DNA of 64,000 nucleotides from Paraferrimonas sp. SM1919. GTDB taxonomy: Bacteria; Pseudomonadota; Gammaproteobacteria; Enterobacterales; Shewanellaceae. Position 1 is the first letter of the stretch. Each line of letters starts with the position of its first letter. Where the stretch lies: positions 1-64,000 of the forward strand of contig NZ_WINH01000003.1 in assembly GCF_010993985.1 (NCBI RefSeq), read 5' to 3'. This document shows positions 46,680-56,463 of the stretch, one piece after another. The position numbers and the translations under genes were made by a program. Under the pieces are notes generated by a model that was given only the letters and a program-made list of their open reading frames with translations, was not told the DNA's origin and did not search any database.

Positions 46680-47860
46680 GATTGCTGCTCCCTAGCATTA
46701 CGCTCTTTGTTAGGCTTTTTAGGTTCACCAGCGATAGATACCGGTGTACCTGAGCTCACCTGCCCCAGCGGGGTTAGCACCAAATCTTCACCCGCTTCAA
46801 GACCATGACTGATAATGGCATCATTGGTATTTTGCCAAAGGGTTTGCACATCCTTACGCAGCAACTTACCCTTTTTCACCACATAAACATAAGTCCCTTG
46901 GTAAATGGCCGAGGTTGGGATCACTAATGCGCTATCAAAGTTTTTGCCTTGAATGTTAGCCGTTAAGTATTGGCCAATTTTCAATGGCATTTGGCCATTG
47001 CTATAAACAAAAGGCTGATCAATTTGTGCCACCACATACAACTGCTTTGAACTGTCATCAATGGCACCTTCGGTGCGAACTAATTGGCCTTGCCAAGCTT
47101 GTTCACCAATTAAATCAGAGGCAAAGTTAACCTCAGCCACCCGCTGTTTACCCTGCTCTGGCAGTTCCACTAACTGTAAGTCCTTGTTGTTAATTGGCAA
47201 ACGAATTTCCACATAATCAGTGGCATAGATAGTCGCAAGTTGGCCATTATTGGAGATCACCTGACCCACATCGGCTTTTTTATCTAAAATTCGGCCATCA
47301 AACGGTGCCACCACTTGAGTGCGCTCTAATGCCAGCTCCGCTTTTTCTAGTTTAGCTTGGGCTGATAATAATTGCGCTTGGGCCGCAGCAAGTTGTGGTT
47401 TACGTAAAACCAAAGCACTGGCTTGGCGGCCATTGCTTAAACGTTGCCAATCGGTTGCCGCTTGTGAAGCTCTGGCTTCTTCTTCAAGTAACTGTTGCTC
47501 AGCCTGCAGTAAACCAGCTTTAGCAATTTTTACCTCGGCTTGGTAATCCCTGTCATCCAGTCTTACTAGCACTTCACCTTTTTTGAAGAAGCCCCCTTCC
47601 CTAAAGTTTTGACTAATCGATAGAATTTGACCTGAAGCTTGAGACACTAATGAGCTTTGGGTTCTTGGTTTCACCACACCAAAACTGTTTACCTGTACCT
47701 GATAGGGTTCAGGCTGTAAGGTTTTGGTTTCAACTACGATATTGGCACTGGCGCGTGGCCCACCGCGTTTTGACTCTGGCGGATTAGATTGAATAACAAA
47801 AATGGTAGCGGCAGCAGCCACCGCGATAGTGGCAGGAATAAGATATTTTTTATTGAGCAT
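46676..47860 (-). CDS. RND periplasmic adaptor (membrane fusion protein)
   Basis: A 394-residue MFP with an N-terminal membrane anchor (about 6-23), lipoyl domain, coiled-coil hairpin (about 90-160, Ala/Gln/Glu-rich) and beta-barrel. It bridges the inner-membrane pump and outer-membrane channel. Start at the ATG at 47860 (MLNKKYL) with AGGAA seven bases upstream; an ATG at 47899 adds 13 residues. It overlaps the OMF stop by 11 bases. Confidence 0.9.
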   Translation of the reverse strand: MLNKKYLIPATIAVAAAATIFVIQSNPPESKRGGPRASANIVVETKTLQPEPYQVQVNSFGVVKPRTQSSLVSQASGQILSISQNFREGGFFKKGEVLVRLDDRDYQAEVKIAKAGLLQAEQQLLEEEARASQAATDWQRLSNGRQASALVLRKPQLAAAQAQLLSAQAKLEKAELALERTQVVAPFDGRILDKKADVGQVISNNGQLATIYATDYVEIRLPINNKDLQLVELPEQGKQRVAEVNFASDLIGEQAWQGQLVRTEGAIDDSSKQLYVVAQIDQPFVYSNGQMPLKIGQYLTANIQGKNFDSALVIPTSAIYQGTYVYVVKKGKLLRKDVQTLWQNTNDAIISHGLEAGEDLVLTPLGQVSSGTPVSIAGEPKKPNKERNAREQQS

Positions 47861-49244
47861 TGGTTTGTTCCTGTGAAACGGCACTTTGCAGAGAGCCACC
47901 TAGAGCTAGATGAAGGGCAATGCGATTATTAATGATCTGATTTTTTAAATTGATAACAGAGGTTTGAGCCACAAAAGAGCGGGTTTGAGCATCCAGTACC
48001 GTGGTGTAACTCACCAAGCCACTTTGGTATTGCTCGAACGACAGGGTTTCGGCTTGCGTGGCATTATCCTGAGCCTTTAAGGTAGCTTGATATTGAATTT
48101 GCAAGCTCGCATCTAAATCTAGGGTATTCTCTACCTGCTCAAACGCGCTAAACAAAGTATCTAAATATTGCTGCTCTTGCTGTTTTAGCTTGAGTTTTTG
48201 TTGCTCTGTCTGGGCTTTTAATCTACCAGCGTTAAAAATAGGTGCGGTTAAACCACCAAACACCGACCAAGCGGCGTTATCACCGTTAAATAACTCGCCA
48301 AACTCAGCATTAGATGAACCTATGCTGCCCCTTAGACTTAAACTTGGGTAACGCTGTTTTTGGGTGTAGGCGACGTTGGCATCTTGAGCCAATAATTGAT
48401 ACCAGGCGGCTTGTAAGGAAGGCTTATTCTTAACCAGTTCAGACGGTACACCTGCGCTAATGCCTTGGGGTAACAGTGGCAGTTCAGCCTGAACTTTTAA
48501 GGCACCTTTAGGATAGTCCCCTAGCAGACGCTCAAGGGCGCGAATGTCTTCTTTATATTGGCTGCGTTGGCTGGCTAAGTTGGATTTTTCACTGTGGTAT
48601 TCATTTTGAGTCAAATACACATCAAGGGCTGAATTTAATCCCTGTAAGTAGCCAGATTCAATAATATCAAAATTAACCTTAGCGTTTTCAGTGCGGCGCT
48701 CAAACAAATCAAGCAGCTGCGCGGAAGTGGCCACCTTATAATAAGCCTTAGCCACATCGGCGATTAGCTGATCTTTGGCTTGCTCATAATTCGCTTCAAC
48801 GGCAAATAGGGTTAACTTGGTACGTCTATCAGCGTCAGATAATTTTCCCCAAATATCGAGCTCATAATTTAGGTTTAGGCCAATCGTACTTGAATTTGAT
48901 GAGTCATTATTGTTGCCAATAACGCCGGTATCTAGAGAACTCGATAAGCTTGGCCAGAAATTTGCGCCTGTGACGGTAACCGCTTGCCTTTGTACTTCAA
49001 CTTCAAGGGCCAACTGAATCAGTGATTGGTTAGTATTAAGAGCTTGGCTTAACAGTTGTAATAATTGCTCATTAGCGATAACGGCTAACCAGTCTTCGTT
49101 AGTGGCTAAAGAAGAAGGACTAACCTGCCAGTTAGCAGGTAACTGCGGCTTTACCTGAGCCTGATCAATGTATGATGAACTGCTACAAGCCGTCAGCACC
49201 CCTAGCGAAATGGCCATCGCTATTGGTTTTAATGGTCTTTTCAT
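47850..49244 (-). CDS. Outer-membrane efflux channel, NodT/OprM-type lipoprotein
   Basis: A 464-residue TolC-like protein with a lipoprotein signal peptide (lipobox LTAC, Cys about 20) and two long helical repeats of the OEP family (about 50-250 and 260-455). It is the first gene of the efflux operon. No dedicated regulator (TetR, MarR or two-component) lies next to it. Confidence 0.9.
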   Translation of the reverse strand: MKRPLKPIAMAISLGVLTACSSSSYIDQAQVKPQLPANWQVSPSSLATNEDWLAVIANEQLLQLLSQALNTNQSLIQLALEVEVQRQAVTVTGANFWPSLSSSLDTGVIGNNNDSSNSSTIGLNLNYELDIWGKLSDADRRTKLTLFAVEANYEQAKDQLIADVAKAYYKVATSAQLLDLFERRTENAKVNFDIIESGYLQGLNSALDVYLTQNEYHSEKSNLASQRSQYKEDIRALERLLGDYPKGALKVQAELPLLPQGISAGVPSELVKNKPSLQAAWYQLLAQDANVAYTQKQRYPSLSLRGSIGSSNAEFGELFNGDNAAWSVFGGLTAPIFNAGRLKAQTEQQKLKLKQQEQQYLDTLFSAFEQVENTLDLDASLQIQYQATLKAQDNATQAETLSFEQYQSGLVSYTTVLDAQTRSFVAQTSVINLKNQIINNRIALHLALGGSLQSAVSQEQTNAQ

Positions 49245-49535
49245 CTTGATTCCGTATTCTAAGTTATATTTCCAGCATTATACTAAGCAGTTAAACATTG
49301 AAATAAAATAGTGTTTACAACTAATTACATTTTAAATTGTTGCTAAATATGTCATTGGTTGACATTGACAACTAAGTTTACCCAAAGGGGTGATATTAAA
49401 GGCTCTGACATGGTTAAAGATAACGCTATCGCCGACAGCCGTGAGACTAGTCGCGTCGGCCAAATGTTTATAGGGATGGCTAGCCTACCCCTGCAGCAAT
49501 GGGGTAGACAAATGATATCATTCCGTTAAAGTTTT

Positions 49536-50297
49536 CTATAAAGTGAGCCCACCATCAAGCTCTAATGTACGGCCATTATAAAAGTCGTTTTCAATAATAA
49601 ACTTAGCCGCTTGAGCAATTTCTTGTGGATCACCAAGGCGGGCAACTGGTGCGGCTTTTTCTAATCTAGCAAGCGCTTCTGGCTTCATGGAGGCCGTCAT
49701 ATCCGAAGCCACGACTCCAGGTGCGATGGCCGCTGAACGAATATTAAAACGTGCTAATTCTTTCGACCAAGTTACCGCTAGCGCGGATACTCCGGCCTTT
49801 GCGGCGCTGTAGTTTGTTTGACCAATATTACCACCACGGGCAATCGATGAAATATTAATGATCAATCCCTGTTGCCCACTCGCAATCATAGCTTTAGCAC
49901 CTTCGCGACCACACAGAAAGGTACCCGTTAAATTAACATTGATCACAGACTGAAATTGCTCTAACGACATTTGATCAATAAACTGACCGTCTTTTACCTT
50001 AACGAGCATACCATCACGCAAGATACCAGCGTTATTGATCACCACATTAACTTTACCGAAGTCTTCTAAAATGTAATTAAAAGTATCACTGATCAACTCT
50101 TCGTCAGTAATATCTACGCAGTAACCTTGGCATTTATCATTGATAAGAGCTAAATCGGCAGCGGCTTTTTCAAGCACCTGTTGATTACTATCGATCAATG
50201 CAATATTAGCCCCTTCATTAGCTAAAACCTCAGCCATGGCATAACCTATGCCCTTAGCACCACCAGTGATCACAATGACACTATCTTTTATTTCCAT
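49536..50297 (-). CDS. Short-chain dehydrogenase, probable 3-hydroxyacyl-CoA dehydrogenase
   Basis: A 253-residue Rossmann oxidoreductase. The cofactor motif TGGAKGIG (10-17), NNAG, catalytic Ser in ISSIARGG and YSAAK are present. Members beside thiolase and hydratase genes in Shewanella act in isoleucine/fatty-acyl degradation (3-hydroxy-2-methylbutyryl-CoA dehydrogenase). Here it follows the hydrolase by 20 bases. A FabG-like role cannot be excluded. Confidence 0.82.
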   Translation of the reverse strand: MEIKDSVIVITGGAKGIGYAMAEVLANEGANIALIDSNQQVLEKAAADLALINDKCQGYCVDITDEELISDTFNYILEDFGKVNVVINNAGILRDGMLVKVKDGQFIDQMSLEQFQSVINVNLTGTFLCGREGAKAMIASGQQGLIINISSIARGGNIGQTNYSAAKAGVSALAVTWSKELARFNIRSAAIAPGVVASDMTASMKPEALARLEKAAPVARLGDPQEIAQAAKFIIENDFYNGRTLELDGGLTL

Positions 50298-50317
50298 AGT
50301 TATTTCCTTTCATAAAA

Positions 50318-51382
50318 TTATACAAATTGGCTAAGGGTGGTCGTATTTATTTCATCCAATTGCTTATAGCGCCAATTAGGGGTTCTATCCTTATCCACAA
50401 GTAATGCCCTCACTCCTTCCATAAAATCACCATATTGTGCACAATGGGTCGCCACTTTCAATTCCCAATTCAAACATTGTTCGAGGGTGGCTTTGGCAAA
50501 ATTTTGCTGGTAATGGGCTATTGCCATCGAGATTAATGAGGCGTTGTCGACATTTTCCTGATAATCAGCGAGCCATGGTGGTAACTTTCTTAACTTGGAC
50601 ATTACTTGCTTGAATTGACCAGCAAACAAAGTATCGATTTCTGACTGATGTTCAGCAATAAGGCTAGCGGCAACCATTTTTCCCCTCACATTTTGCATCG
50701 TTTTGAGGGCGTTATCCAATATGTCATGATCCTTTAGGGACTCAGCTTGCCAAGCCCTATTGGCCAACATATCCAATAACGGTTCAAATTGTTCATCCCC
50801 TAAATAAGCATCTGCTAAGCCAAGATAGATGGCGTCTGCAGCGTTAGCAAGGTAACCCGTCATACTTAATAACAACCCTGTCTTACCAGGTAATTTATTA
50901 AGGAAATAAGTGGCGCCAACATCCGGAAACAAACCAATACTGAGTTCAGGCATAGCAAGCTTGCTAGAGGGCGTGACCACTCGATGACTGGCCCCTTGCA
51001 GCACCCCCATGCCTCCACCGAAGACAATACCAGCGCCCCAAACCAAAATGGGCTTTTGGAACTTATGAATTAAATAATCCATTTGATACTCGGCACTAAA
51101 GTATTGGTAAGCTGCTGTTGCCACCTCTTCACCATTGACCTTTGCTTGGTAGATAGCTCTGATATCGCCACCTGCACACAGGGCTTTTTCAATAGTTGAG
51201 TTGATCACTACCATGACTATCTTAGGATCGTTTTGCCAGGCTAAAAGTTTATTTTTTAGGTCACATACCATCTGATAATTAAGAGCATTCAAGCGCGTGG
51301 TATTATTCAAACTTGCCACGCCAATATGATGCTGACTGTGGGTTTTAATCACCTGATAAGTAATTAAGCATGACTCTGACAT
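50318..51382 (-). CDS. 3-hydroxyisobutyryl-CoA hydrolase (enoyl-CoA hydratase/isomerase family)
   Basis: A 354-residue ECH_2-type crotonase. CAGGDIRAIYQ (about 70), the oxyanion-hole segment GIVFGGGMGVLQGASHRVV and MPELSIGLFPDVGATYFL match 3-hydroxyisobutyryl-CoA hydrolases of valine catabolism, which release 3-hydroxyisobutyrate. It lies between a thiolase and an SDR, the flanks of the Shewanella branched-chain amino acid cluster. Confidence 0.85.
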   Translation of the reverse strand: MSESCLITYQVIKTHSQHHIGVASLNNTTRLNALNYQMVCDLKNKLLAWQNDPKIVMVVINSTIEKALCAGGDIRAIYQAKVNGEEVATAAYQYFSAEYQMDYLIHKFQKPILVWGAGIVFGGGMGVLQGASHRVVTPSSKLAMPELSIGLFPDVGATYFLNKLPGKTGLLLSMTGYLANAADAIYLGLADAYLGDEQFEPLLDMLANRAWQAESLKDHDILDNALKTMQNVRGKMVAASLIAEHQSEIDTLFAGQFKQVMSKLRKLPPWLADYQENVDNASLISMAIAHYQQNFAKATLEQCLNWELKVATHCAQYGDFMEGVRALLVDKDRTPNWRYKQLDEINTTTLSQFV

Positions 51383-51395
51383 AACCTATTCCTAT

Positions 51396-51421
51396 AAAAA
51401 AGGCAGTCAAAAGACTGCCTG
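51396..51421 (-). terminator. Intrinsic terminator or attenuator between thiolase and hydrolase genes
   Basis: AAAAAAGGCAGTC AAAA GACTGCCTGC hairpin; six T follow on the minus strand, just before the hydrolase ATG. It should stop most read-through from the thiolase gene. Confidence 0.75.
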
Positions 51422-51429
51422 CTAATAAT

Positions 51430-52605
51430 TTATACTTCTAATGCAAGGGCAACGGCTTCACCGCCACCAATACAAAGGGAAGCCACCCCTTTAGATAATC
51501 CCTTCGACTTCAAGGCGTGGATCAGGGTCACAATTAACCGAGCACCTGAGCATCCAATTGGATGACCTAAAGCACAAGCACCGCCATTAACATTAACTTT
51601 GTTGCTGTCTAATCCAAGCTGTTTAATAGCAAGCATAGTCACCATAGCAAAAGCTTCGTTAATTTCAAACAGGTCAACATCCTGTGCAGACCATCCCACT
51701 TTGTCCAGTAGTTTATTCATGGCACCAACTGGCGCAATGGTGAAATCCTTAGGCGCTTGGGCATGACTTGCATGACCTTTAATAGTTGCAAGAACCTCAA
51801 GTCCCTGAGCTTTAGCTGTTGACTCTTTCATCAAGATTAACGCTGCGGCGCCATCAGAAATACTGGAAGCATTGGCAGCAGTAATTGTCCCTTCTTTGCT
51901 AAAAGCAGGACGCAGCGCCGGTATCTTTTCAGGGCGAGCTTTTGATGGCGCTTCATCTGTGGTCACCACCGTTTCCCCTTTGCGGCCTTTAATCGTTACC
52001 GGTGAAATCTCGGCATTGAAACTTCCAGCTAATATTGCAGCATTGGCTTTAGCTAGAGAGCTCAAAGCAAATTCATCCATCTGCTCGCGAGTGATGCCAT
52101 GCTCATCGGCGGTTGCTTGCGCAAAACTTCCCATTGCCGCCCCCGTGTATGCATCTTCTAAACCATCAAGAAACATATGATCAAGAACTTTACCATGTCC
52201 CATGCGCATTCCCGCACGGGCGTTATCTAATAGGTACGGCGCACGAGTCATACTCTCCATACCACCAGCAACGGCGACTTGTATCGAATCGGCTTTAATT
52301 AAGTCATGTGCCATCATGACCGTTTTCATACCTGAACCACAAACTTTATTGATTGTCGTTGCTGTCACGCCTTCATCTAAGCCCGCCCCCAAAGTCGCTT
52401 GACGGGCTGGAGCCTGTTTTAATCCAGCTGGAAGCACACAGCCCATCAGTACTTCCTCAATCAAGCTTTTATCAATTCCTGAAGATTCAATACAGGCGGC
52501 GATGGCATTAGCCCCTAATTCTGGAGATGACACAGCACTTAAGCTACCAGACATAGACCCCATTGGCGTACGTTTCGCCGCAACAATTACGATGTTATCG
52601 CTCAT
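51430..52605 (-). CDS. atoB: Acetyl-CoA C-acyltransferase (thiolase)
   Basis: A 391-residue thiolase. Nucleophilic Cys in NKVCGSGMKTVM (about 88), NEAFA, GGACALGHPIGCSGAR (His about 348) and the C-terminal CIGGGEAVA (Cys about 379) are present. The enzyme makes or cleaves acetoacetyl-CoA and 2-methylacetoacetyl-CoA. With the downstream hydrolase and SDR it fits short and branched acyl-CoA degradation. Confidence 0.93.
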   Translation of the reverse strand: MSDNIVIVAAKRTPMGSMSGSLSAVSSPELGANAIAACIESSGIDKSLIEEVLMGCVLPAGLKQAPARQATLGAGLDEGVTATTINKVCGSGMKTVMMAHDLIKADSIQVAVAGGMESMTRAPYLLDNARAGMRMGHGKVLDHMFLDGLEDAYTGAAMGSFAQATADEHGITREQMDEFALSSLAKANAAILAGSFNAEISPVTIKGRKGETVVTTDEAPSKARPEKIPALRPAFSKEGTITAANASSISDGAAALILMKESTAKAQGLEVLATIKGHASHAQAPKDFTIAPVGAMNKLLDKVGWSAQDVDLFEINEAFAMVTMLAIKQLGLDSNKVNVNGGACALGHPIGCSGARLIVTLIHALKSKGLSKGVASLCIGGGEAVALALEV

Positions 52606-52736
52606 TATCCCTACTCTTTGTTTTATTGTTGTTACATCACTGTTGTGTTCTACAACAATCCTAGTAAAAATAACAGTAAAACTTAATTGCTATAAGTTAA
52701 TTTGCACAAAGGCTGAACAACTCATTGTCAACCTTT

Positions 52737-52765
52737 AAAAAAGGCCACATTTTTAACTGTGGCCT
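52737..52765 (-). terminator. Intrinsic terminator of the DEAD-box helicase gene
   Basis: AAAAAAGGCCACA/TGTGGCC hairpin with six T on the minus-strand side, just after the stop codon. Confidence 0.8.
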
Positions 52766-52769
52766 CGGC

Positions 52770-54041
52770 TTATTTTGGCGTTTTATTCCAGATATGAGAA
52801 TTTGCTTTGGCGGCTTTGTTTTTGTATTTCTTACCTTGCCCCGGCGCGGGAATATTGACCTTAGGTTTACCCGCTTCAACTAACTCGGGATTGTCATCCG
52901 CTTCAAAACCGACGACTTGCTCTCGAGTCAGCCTAAGTTTATTTTTCTTTTCAATAATTTTAAAGTGATGAAACTCTTCATGACTGATTAAGGAAATCGC
53001 TACCCCTTGTTTACCGGCTCGACCACTTCGACCTATACGATGCATATAATCTGCTGGGCTTCTAGGTAATTCATAATTAATCACCACAGGTAGGCCTTCA
53101 ACATCCAAACCACGGGCTGCCAAATCTGTCGCTATCAGCACTTGCAGCTGTTTATCTTTAAAGCGACGGATAATGTTAGAACGACTGACTTGTGCCTTAT
53201 CCCCATGGAACACTTCAGCCTTGATGCCGCGCTTTTCCAATTTGTTGGCTAAATTTTTACAAGTATTTTTTGCATTAACAAAAATCAACACTTGAGACCA
53301 ATCATGTTGTTTACATAAATGCTCGAGTAAAGCGGTTTTATTTTCTTTATTGACCGTAATAACTCGTTGCTCAATCGCCTCTACCGTTTCGCTTTCTTGC
53401 ACCAATGTTAATGGCTTATACAAATGTTTTTTAGCCGTCTGCTGTAATTCCAGCGGGAAGGTTGCGGAGAACATGAGTGTTTGGCGTTTGCTTGGCAGGA
53501 GTTTAAAAATAGCGTTAAGCTCCTCTTTAAAGCCAAGACTAAAGATACGATCCGCTTCATCGAGCACCAATTGACGCACTTGAGTTAAATTAACTGCATT
53601 CTTCTCCACTAAATCAAGTAAACGACCAGGTGTCGCCACCACCACATCCGCGCCACCACGGAGTTTAAGCATTTGCGGATTAATGGACATTCCGCCAATA
53701 ACAGTAACAACTTTTAAAGGCTGGGACGCGCCCTTGCTATATAACGTAAAATTTTGACTGATCTGTTCGGCTAATTCACGAGTAGGCGCTAATACGAGTG
53801 CCCGCACCAGATTGCCCTTACCTTTTGGTTTTATACTAGTGCTCAAATTTTCAATTAACGGCAATGCAAAAGCTAATGTTTTACCTGATCCGGTTTTTGC
53901 GGTTGCCACCACATCTTGCCCCGCTAATGAGGCTGCCAAGGTACTTGTTTGAATTGCTGTAGCTTTATCAAATCCAAGTTCATTTAGTTGTGAAAGAGTT
54001 GATGAGGACAGTTCGAAATCGCTAAACTTGGAGAGATTCAT
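52770..54041 (-). CDS. rhlE: DEAD-box RNA helicase, RhlE-like
   Basis: A 423-residue RNA-dependent ATPase with Q motif (FDKATAIQ), ATAKTGSGKT (Walker A), PTRELAEQI, VATPGRLLD, DEAD (VLDEADR), SATF, and C-terminal ATDLAARGLD and HRIGRSGRAG. A basic tail follows. The subfamily is closest by eye to RhlE or to SrmB-type proteins that help ribosome assembly. It is monocistronic. Confidence 0.9.
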   Translation of the reverse strand: MNLSKFSDFELSSSTLSQLNELGFDKATAIQTSTLAASLAGQDVVATAKTGSGKTLAFALPLIENLSTSIKPKGKGNLVRALVLAPTRELAEQISQNFTLYSKGASQPLKVVTVIGGMSINPQMLKLRGGADVVVATPGRLLDLVEKNAVNLTQVRQLVLDEADRIFSLGFKEELNAIFKLLPSKRQTLMFSATFPLELQQTAKKHLYKPLTLVQESETVEAIEQRVITVNKENKTALLEHLCKQHDWSQVLIFVNAKNTCKNLANKLEKRGIKAEVFHGDKAQVSRSNIIRRFKDKQLQVLIATDLAARGLDVEGLPVVINYELPRSPADYMHRIGRSGRAGKQGVAISLISHEEFHHFKIIEKKNKLRLTREQVVGFEADDNPELVEAGKPKVNIPAPGQGKKYKNKAAKANSHIWNKTPK

Positions 54042-54194
54042 ATATATAGGCTATATCATAAAAAAGAGACTTATTTTAACTTAGTTTGGTAGGACACAAA
54101 TAGCAATTAACTGACAACTGCTCAGATTCTGGGCGATTGTCAGGTTTATAGCTGTATTTATGATTTTAAAAATTAACCTTTACTCCATCTAGCT

Positions 54195-55490
54195 TCAGAA
54201 CAGGCCCTTTAAATCTGCATGGGTAACCACCTTATTACGACCAAGTTGTTTAGCATCAAGCATGGCGCTATCCGCTTGCGAAACTAACTGCGCTGGCGTT
54301 TGATGAATGGTTGATAATGTACTTACGCCGATACTGATCGTCACCCTTAGGCCTATACCCTCATAATCAACTTCAGTCTTTGCCACTGATAATCTGATTT
54401 TTTCAGCAATCGCCATTGCTTCATTGATATCGACTTCTGGCAAAAGAATAACAAACTCCTCACCGCCCCAACGACATGCGGTGTCTATTTCTGTTAGATC
54501 ATTTTTGATTGTGGTTGCCACCTTTTTCAGTATTTCATCACCGACTATATGGCCGTAGTTATTATTAAATTCAGTGAAACTGTCAATATCAATAAATAGC
54601 AAACTGAGTTTGTTATGGTAATGTTTCGCCCGCTCAAACTCCTGTGCCAATAGTGGTTCTAGATATCTTCGATTGTGTAATCCGGTTAGCTCATCCGTCA
54701 TTGAAATATGATTAAGCTCATGTATTAAAGCATTTTTTTCAGTGATATCCCTGATCACTGCGGTCATTTCGGTTTCACCTTCAACATTAATTTTCGCAAT
54801 GGTGATCTCTAGTGGAACTTGCTCACCATTAGCTTTAACCCCCATCACTGCAGCCCTTAAATGCATCGGCCTTGACGGCACATCAGAGCCCCTAAAGCTC
54901 TGCACATAGCCAGAATGTTTCTCTCTATATTTAGCAGGTATGAGACTGCTTATATGCTGACCAATTAAATCATTACTCCCAAAAATCTCACTAGCAGCTT
55001 CATTAGCTAATAATATTTTCTCATTGGTATCTATGGATATAATGCCGTCATAAGCACTAGTTACAATGGCCTTAACCCTTGAGTCGGCTTTTTTTAACTC
55101 CTTTGATAGTAACTTTTTCTCAGTGATTTCAATTAAGGTAGCCATTAACCTTGGATTACTGTCATTATGCTTTATTAGCGGCGTGATTAGGCATTTCCAC
55201 CAGCGGTTTTTACCTAAACGATTAATGGTCACTTCCAATTCGGTTGAACTCTGGTTTATCAAGGACTTATTAAGACCTGTTAATACCTGATTTGCTAAAT
55301 ACCGTGGAAAAATGTCTTGTAAGCTTTTCGCAACAATAGAATTGACCTCATCACCAACGACCTCAGAAAATAAGTCATTACAACTGACAAGCTTAAATAC
55401 ACTGTTTTGATCATGCTCAAAAATAACCAGCGGTGTGCCGATGGAATTGACGGAATCTTTTAGGTCTTTATGATTATACTGACTGAACAT
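54195..55490 (-). CDS. Diguanylate cyclase with two PAS domains
   Basis: A 431-residue cytosolic protein: two PAS domains (about 15-120 and 137-255), then a GGDEF domain (about 265-425) with active-site GGEEF in CRWGGEEFVIL, so it should make cyclic di-GMP. The residues before GGEEF (LTEIDTACRW) lack the RxxD inhibitory site, so product feedback through that site is not expected. No EAL domain or membrane segment is present. The ligand or cofactor of the PAS domains is unknown. Confidence 0.92.
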   Translation of the reverse strand: MFSQYNHKDLKDSVNSIGTPLVIFEHDQNSVFKLVSCNDLFSEVVGDEVNSIVAKSLQDIFPRYLANQVLTGLNKSLINQSSTELEVTINRLGKNRWWKCLITPLIKHNDSNPRLMATLIEITEKKLLSKELKKADSRVKAIVTSAYDGIISIDTNEKILLANEAASEIFGSNDLIGQHISSLIPAKYREKHSGYVQSFRGSDVPSRPMHLRAAVMGVKANGEQVPLEITIAKINVEGETEMTAVIRDITEKNALIHELNHISMTDELTGLHNRRYLEPLLAQEFERAKHYHNKLSLLFIDIDSFTEFNNNYGHIVGDEILKKVATTIKNDLTEIDTACRWGGEEFVILLPEVDINEAMAIAEKIRLSVAKTEVDYEGIGLRVTISIGVSTLSTIHQTPAQLVSQADSAMLDAKQLGRNKVVTHADLKGLF

Positions 55491-56148
55491 TATCCACCTA
55501 GCTTTGTCTATTAGTATTCACCATTAACTGAGTAACAAAACCCACATTGAGTCAAATGTTACACAAACATAATCCATGCAACACTTTTGACGGGCTTGCT
55601 ACCTATTACATCACCAATCATAATGAGCAGATGAGGCTTACTGCAAGGCAGCTATCAATATTTAGATTAGGTCTAACATTCAAGTATTGCAATGGGCAGC
55701 ATTGACAACCACTTAGCCGATAAAAATTCGATAAATAGCATAATGATGGCTTTGGGCTGAGGGATTTAGGCCAGTAACAGGGACTTTAGTCCATATTTTT
55801 TGGGTTCAGGCTTAGCTAACGTTAGCCAGAGCAAGTAACGATGGGCTGCGGCAAAAACTTGAAGCTTTAATCAAACCATGTCATTTGCTGGCACCAACAA
55901 AGTCACTATAGAAATTTACAGCGAATTAATATGCGAGGATTTATCCAGCGCTGTAGTTATGACAATTAGCTATCAACTTTTCGCTAAAAGTGAAAACAAA
56001 ATTCAGTACAATCTCGTTTTGAGTCACCTGTCTTTACTCGCAAAGGGTGGACATTTGCCAAGCCAAATTAAAAGGCCTCTGATATGTATTCAGTTCTTTT
56101 TCAAAATAGCCGCTTTATTAGAAATAATGATCAAATCAATATATCGTC
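55491..56148. other. Intergenic region without a convincing gene
   Basis: About 660 bases. It contains a perfect 12-bp palindrome GCTAACGTTAGC (55815-55826) and a GGACTTTAGTCC hairpin (about 55782-55793). A 92-codon frame at 55878-56156 has no RBS and unnatural composition, so I do not call it. Confidence 0.4.
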
Positions 56149-56421
56149 ATGGCTGAGCTACTCCTAATAATTGTATTAGCATTAAACTTTTATTTTTTAC
56201 TCTATCTGCCTAGGAAAAATACTTGGCATAATAGCCATCCTGATACCCTGCAAAGTTATCTCAAGAAATTTCCCTTAGCTAATACCCCCACAGGTCCGGT
56301 ATGTGGGCACTGTGGCCACGAAAAATTGTTAAATTTAGGCTATCAAGGGGTGGCAGATAGCAGAAGATTAATCAGTTGCTCTGCCTGCAAAGAGCCCTTG
56401 TTCCACAAGGCGTTAAACTAA
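56149..56421 (+). CDS. Small membrane-anchored zinc-ribbon protein
   Basis: A 90-residue protein with an N-terminal membrane segment (about 3-21) and a cytosolic or periplasmic zinc ribbon (CGHCGH near 52, CSACKE near 80). I do not recognise a family name. RBS is weak. It is convergent with the next gene over a shared terminator. Confidence 0.6.
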   Translation: MAELLLIIVLALNFYFLLYLPRKNTWHNSHPDTLQSYLKKFPLANTPTGPVCGHCGHEKLLNLGYQGVADSRRLISCSACKEPLFHKALN

Positions 56422-56448
56422 AAAAGCTGCTCAGGCAGCTTTTTTAAC
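56420..56448. terminator. Bidirectional terminator
   Basis: AAAAAAGCTGC TCAG GCAGCTTTTTT hairpin with A- and T-runs, between two convergent genes. Confidence 0.8.
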
Positions 56449-56463
56449 GTAGTTTTTTTTGCG

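Noticed and set aside
55878..56156. 92-codon plus-strand open frame
   Set aside because: No RBS, composition unlike neighbours and no recognisable motif; it overlaps the start of the zinc-ribbon gene.
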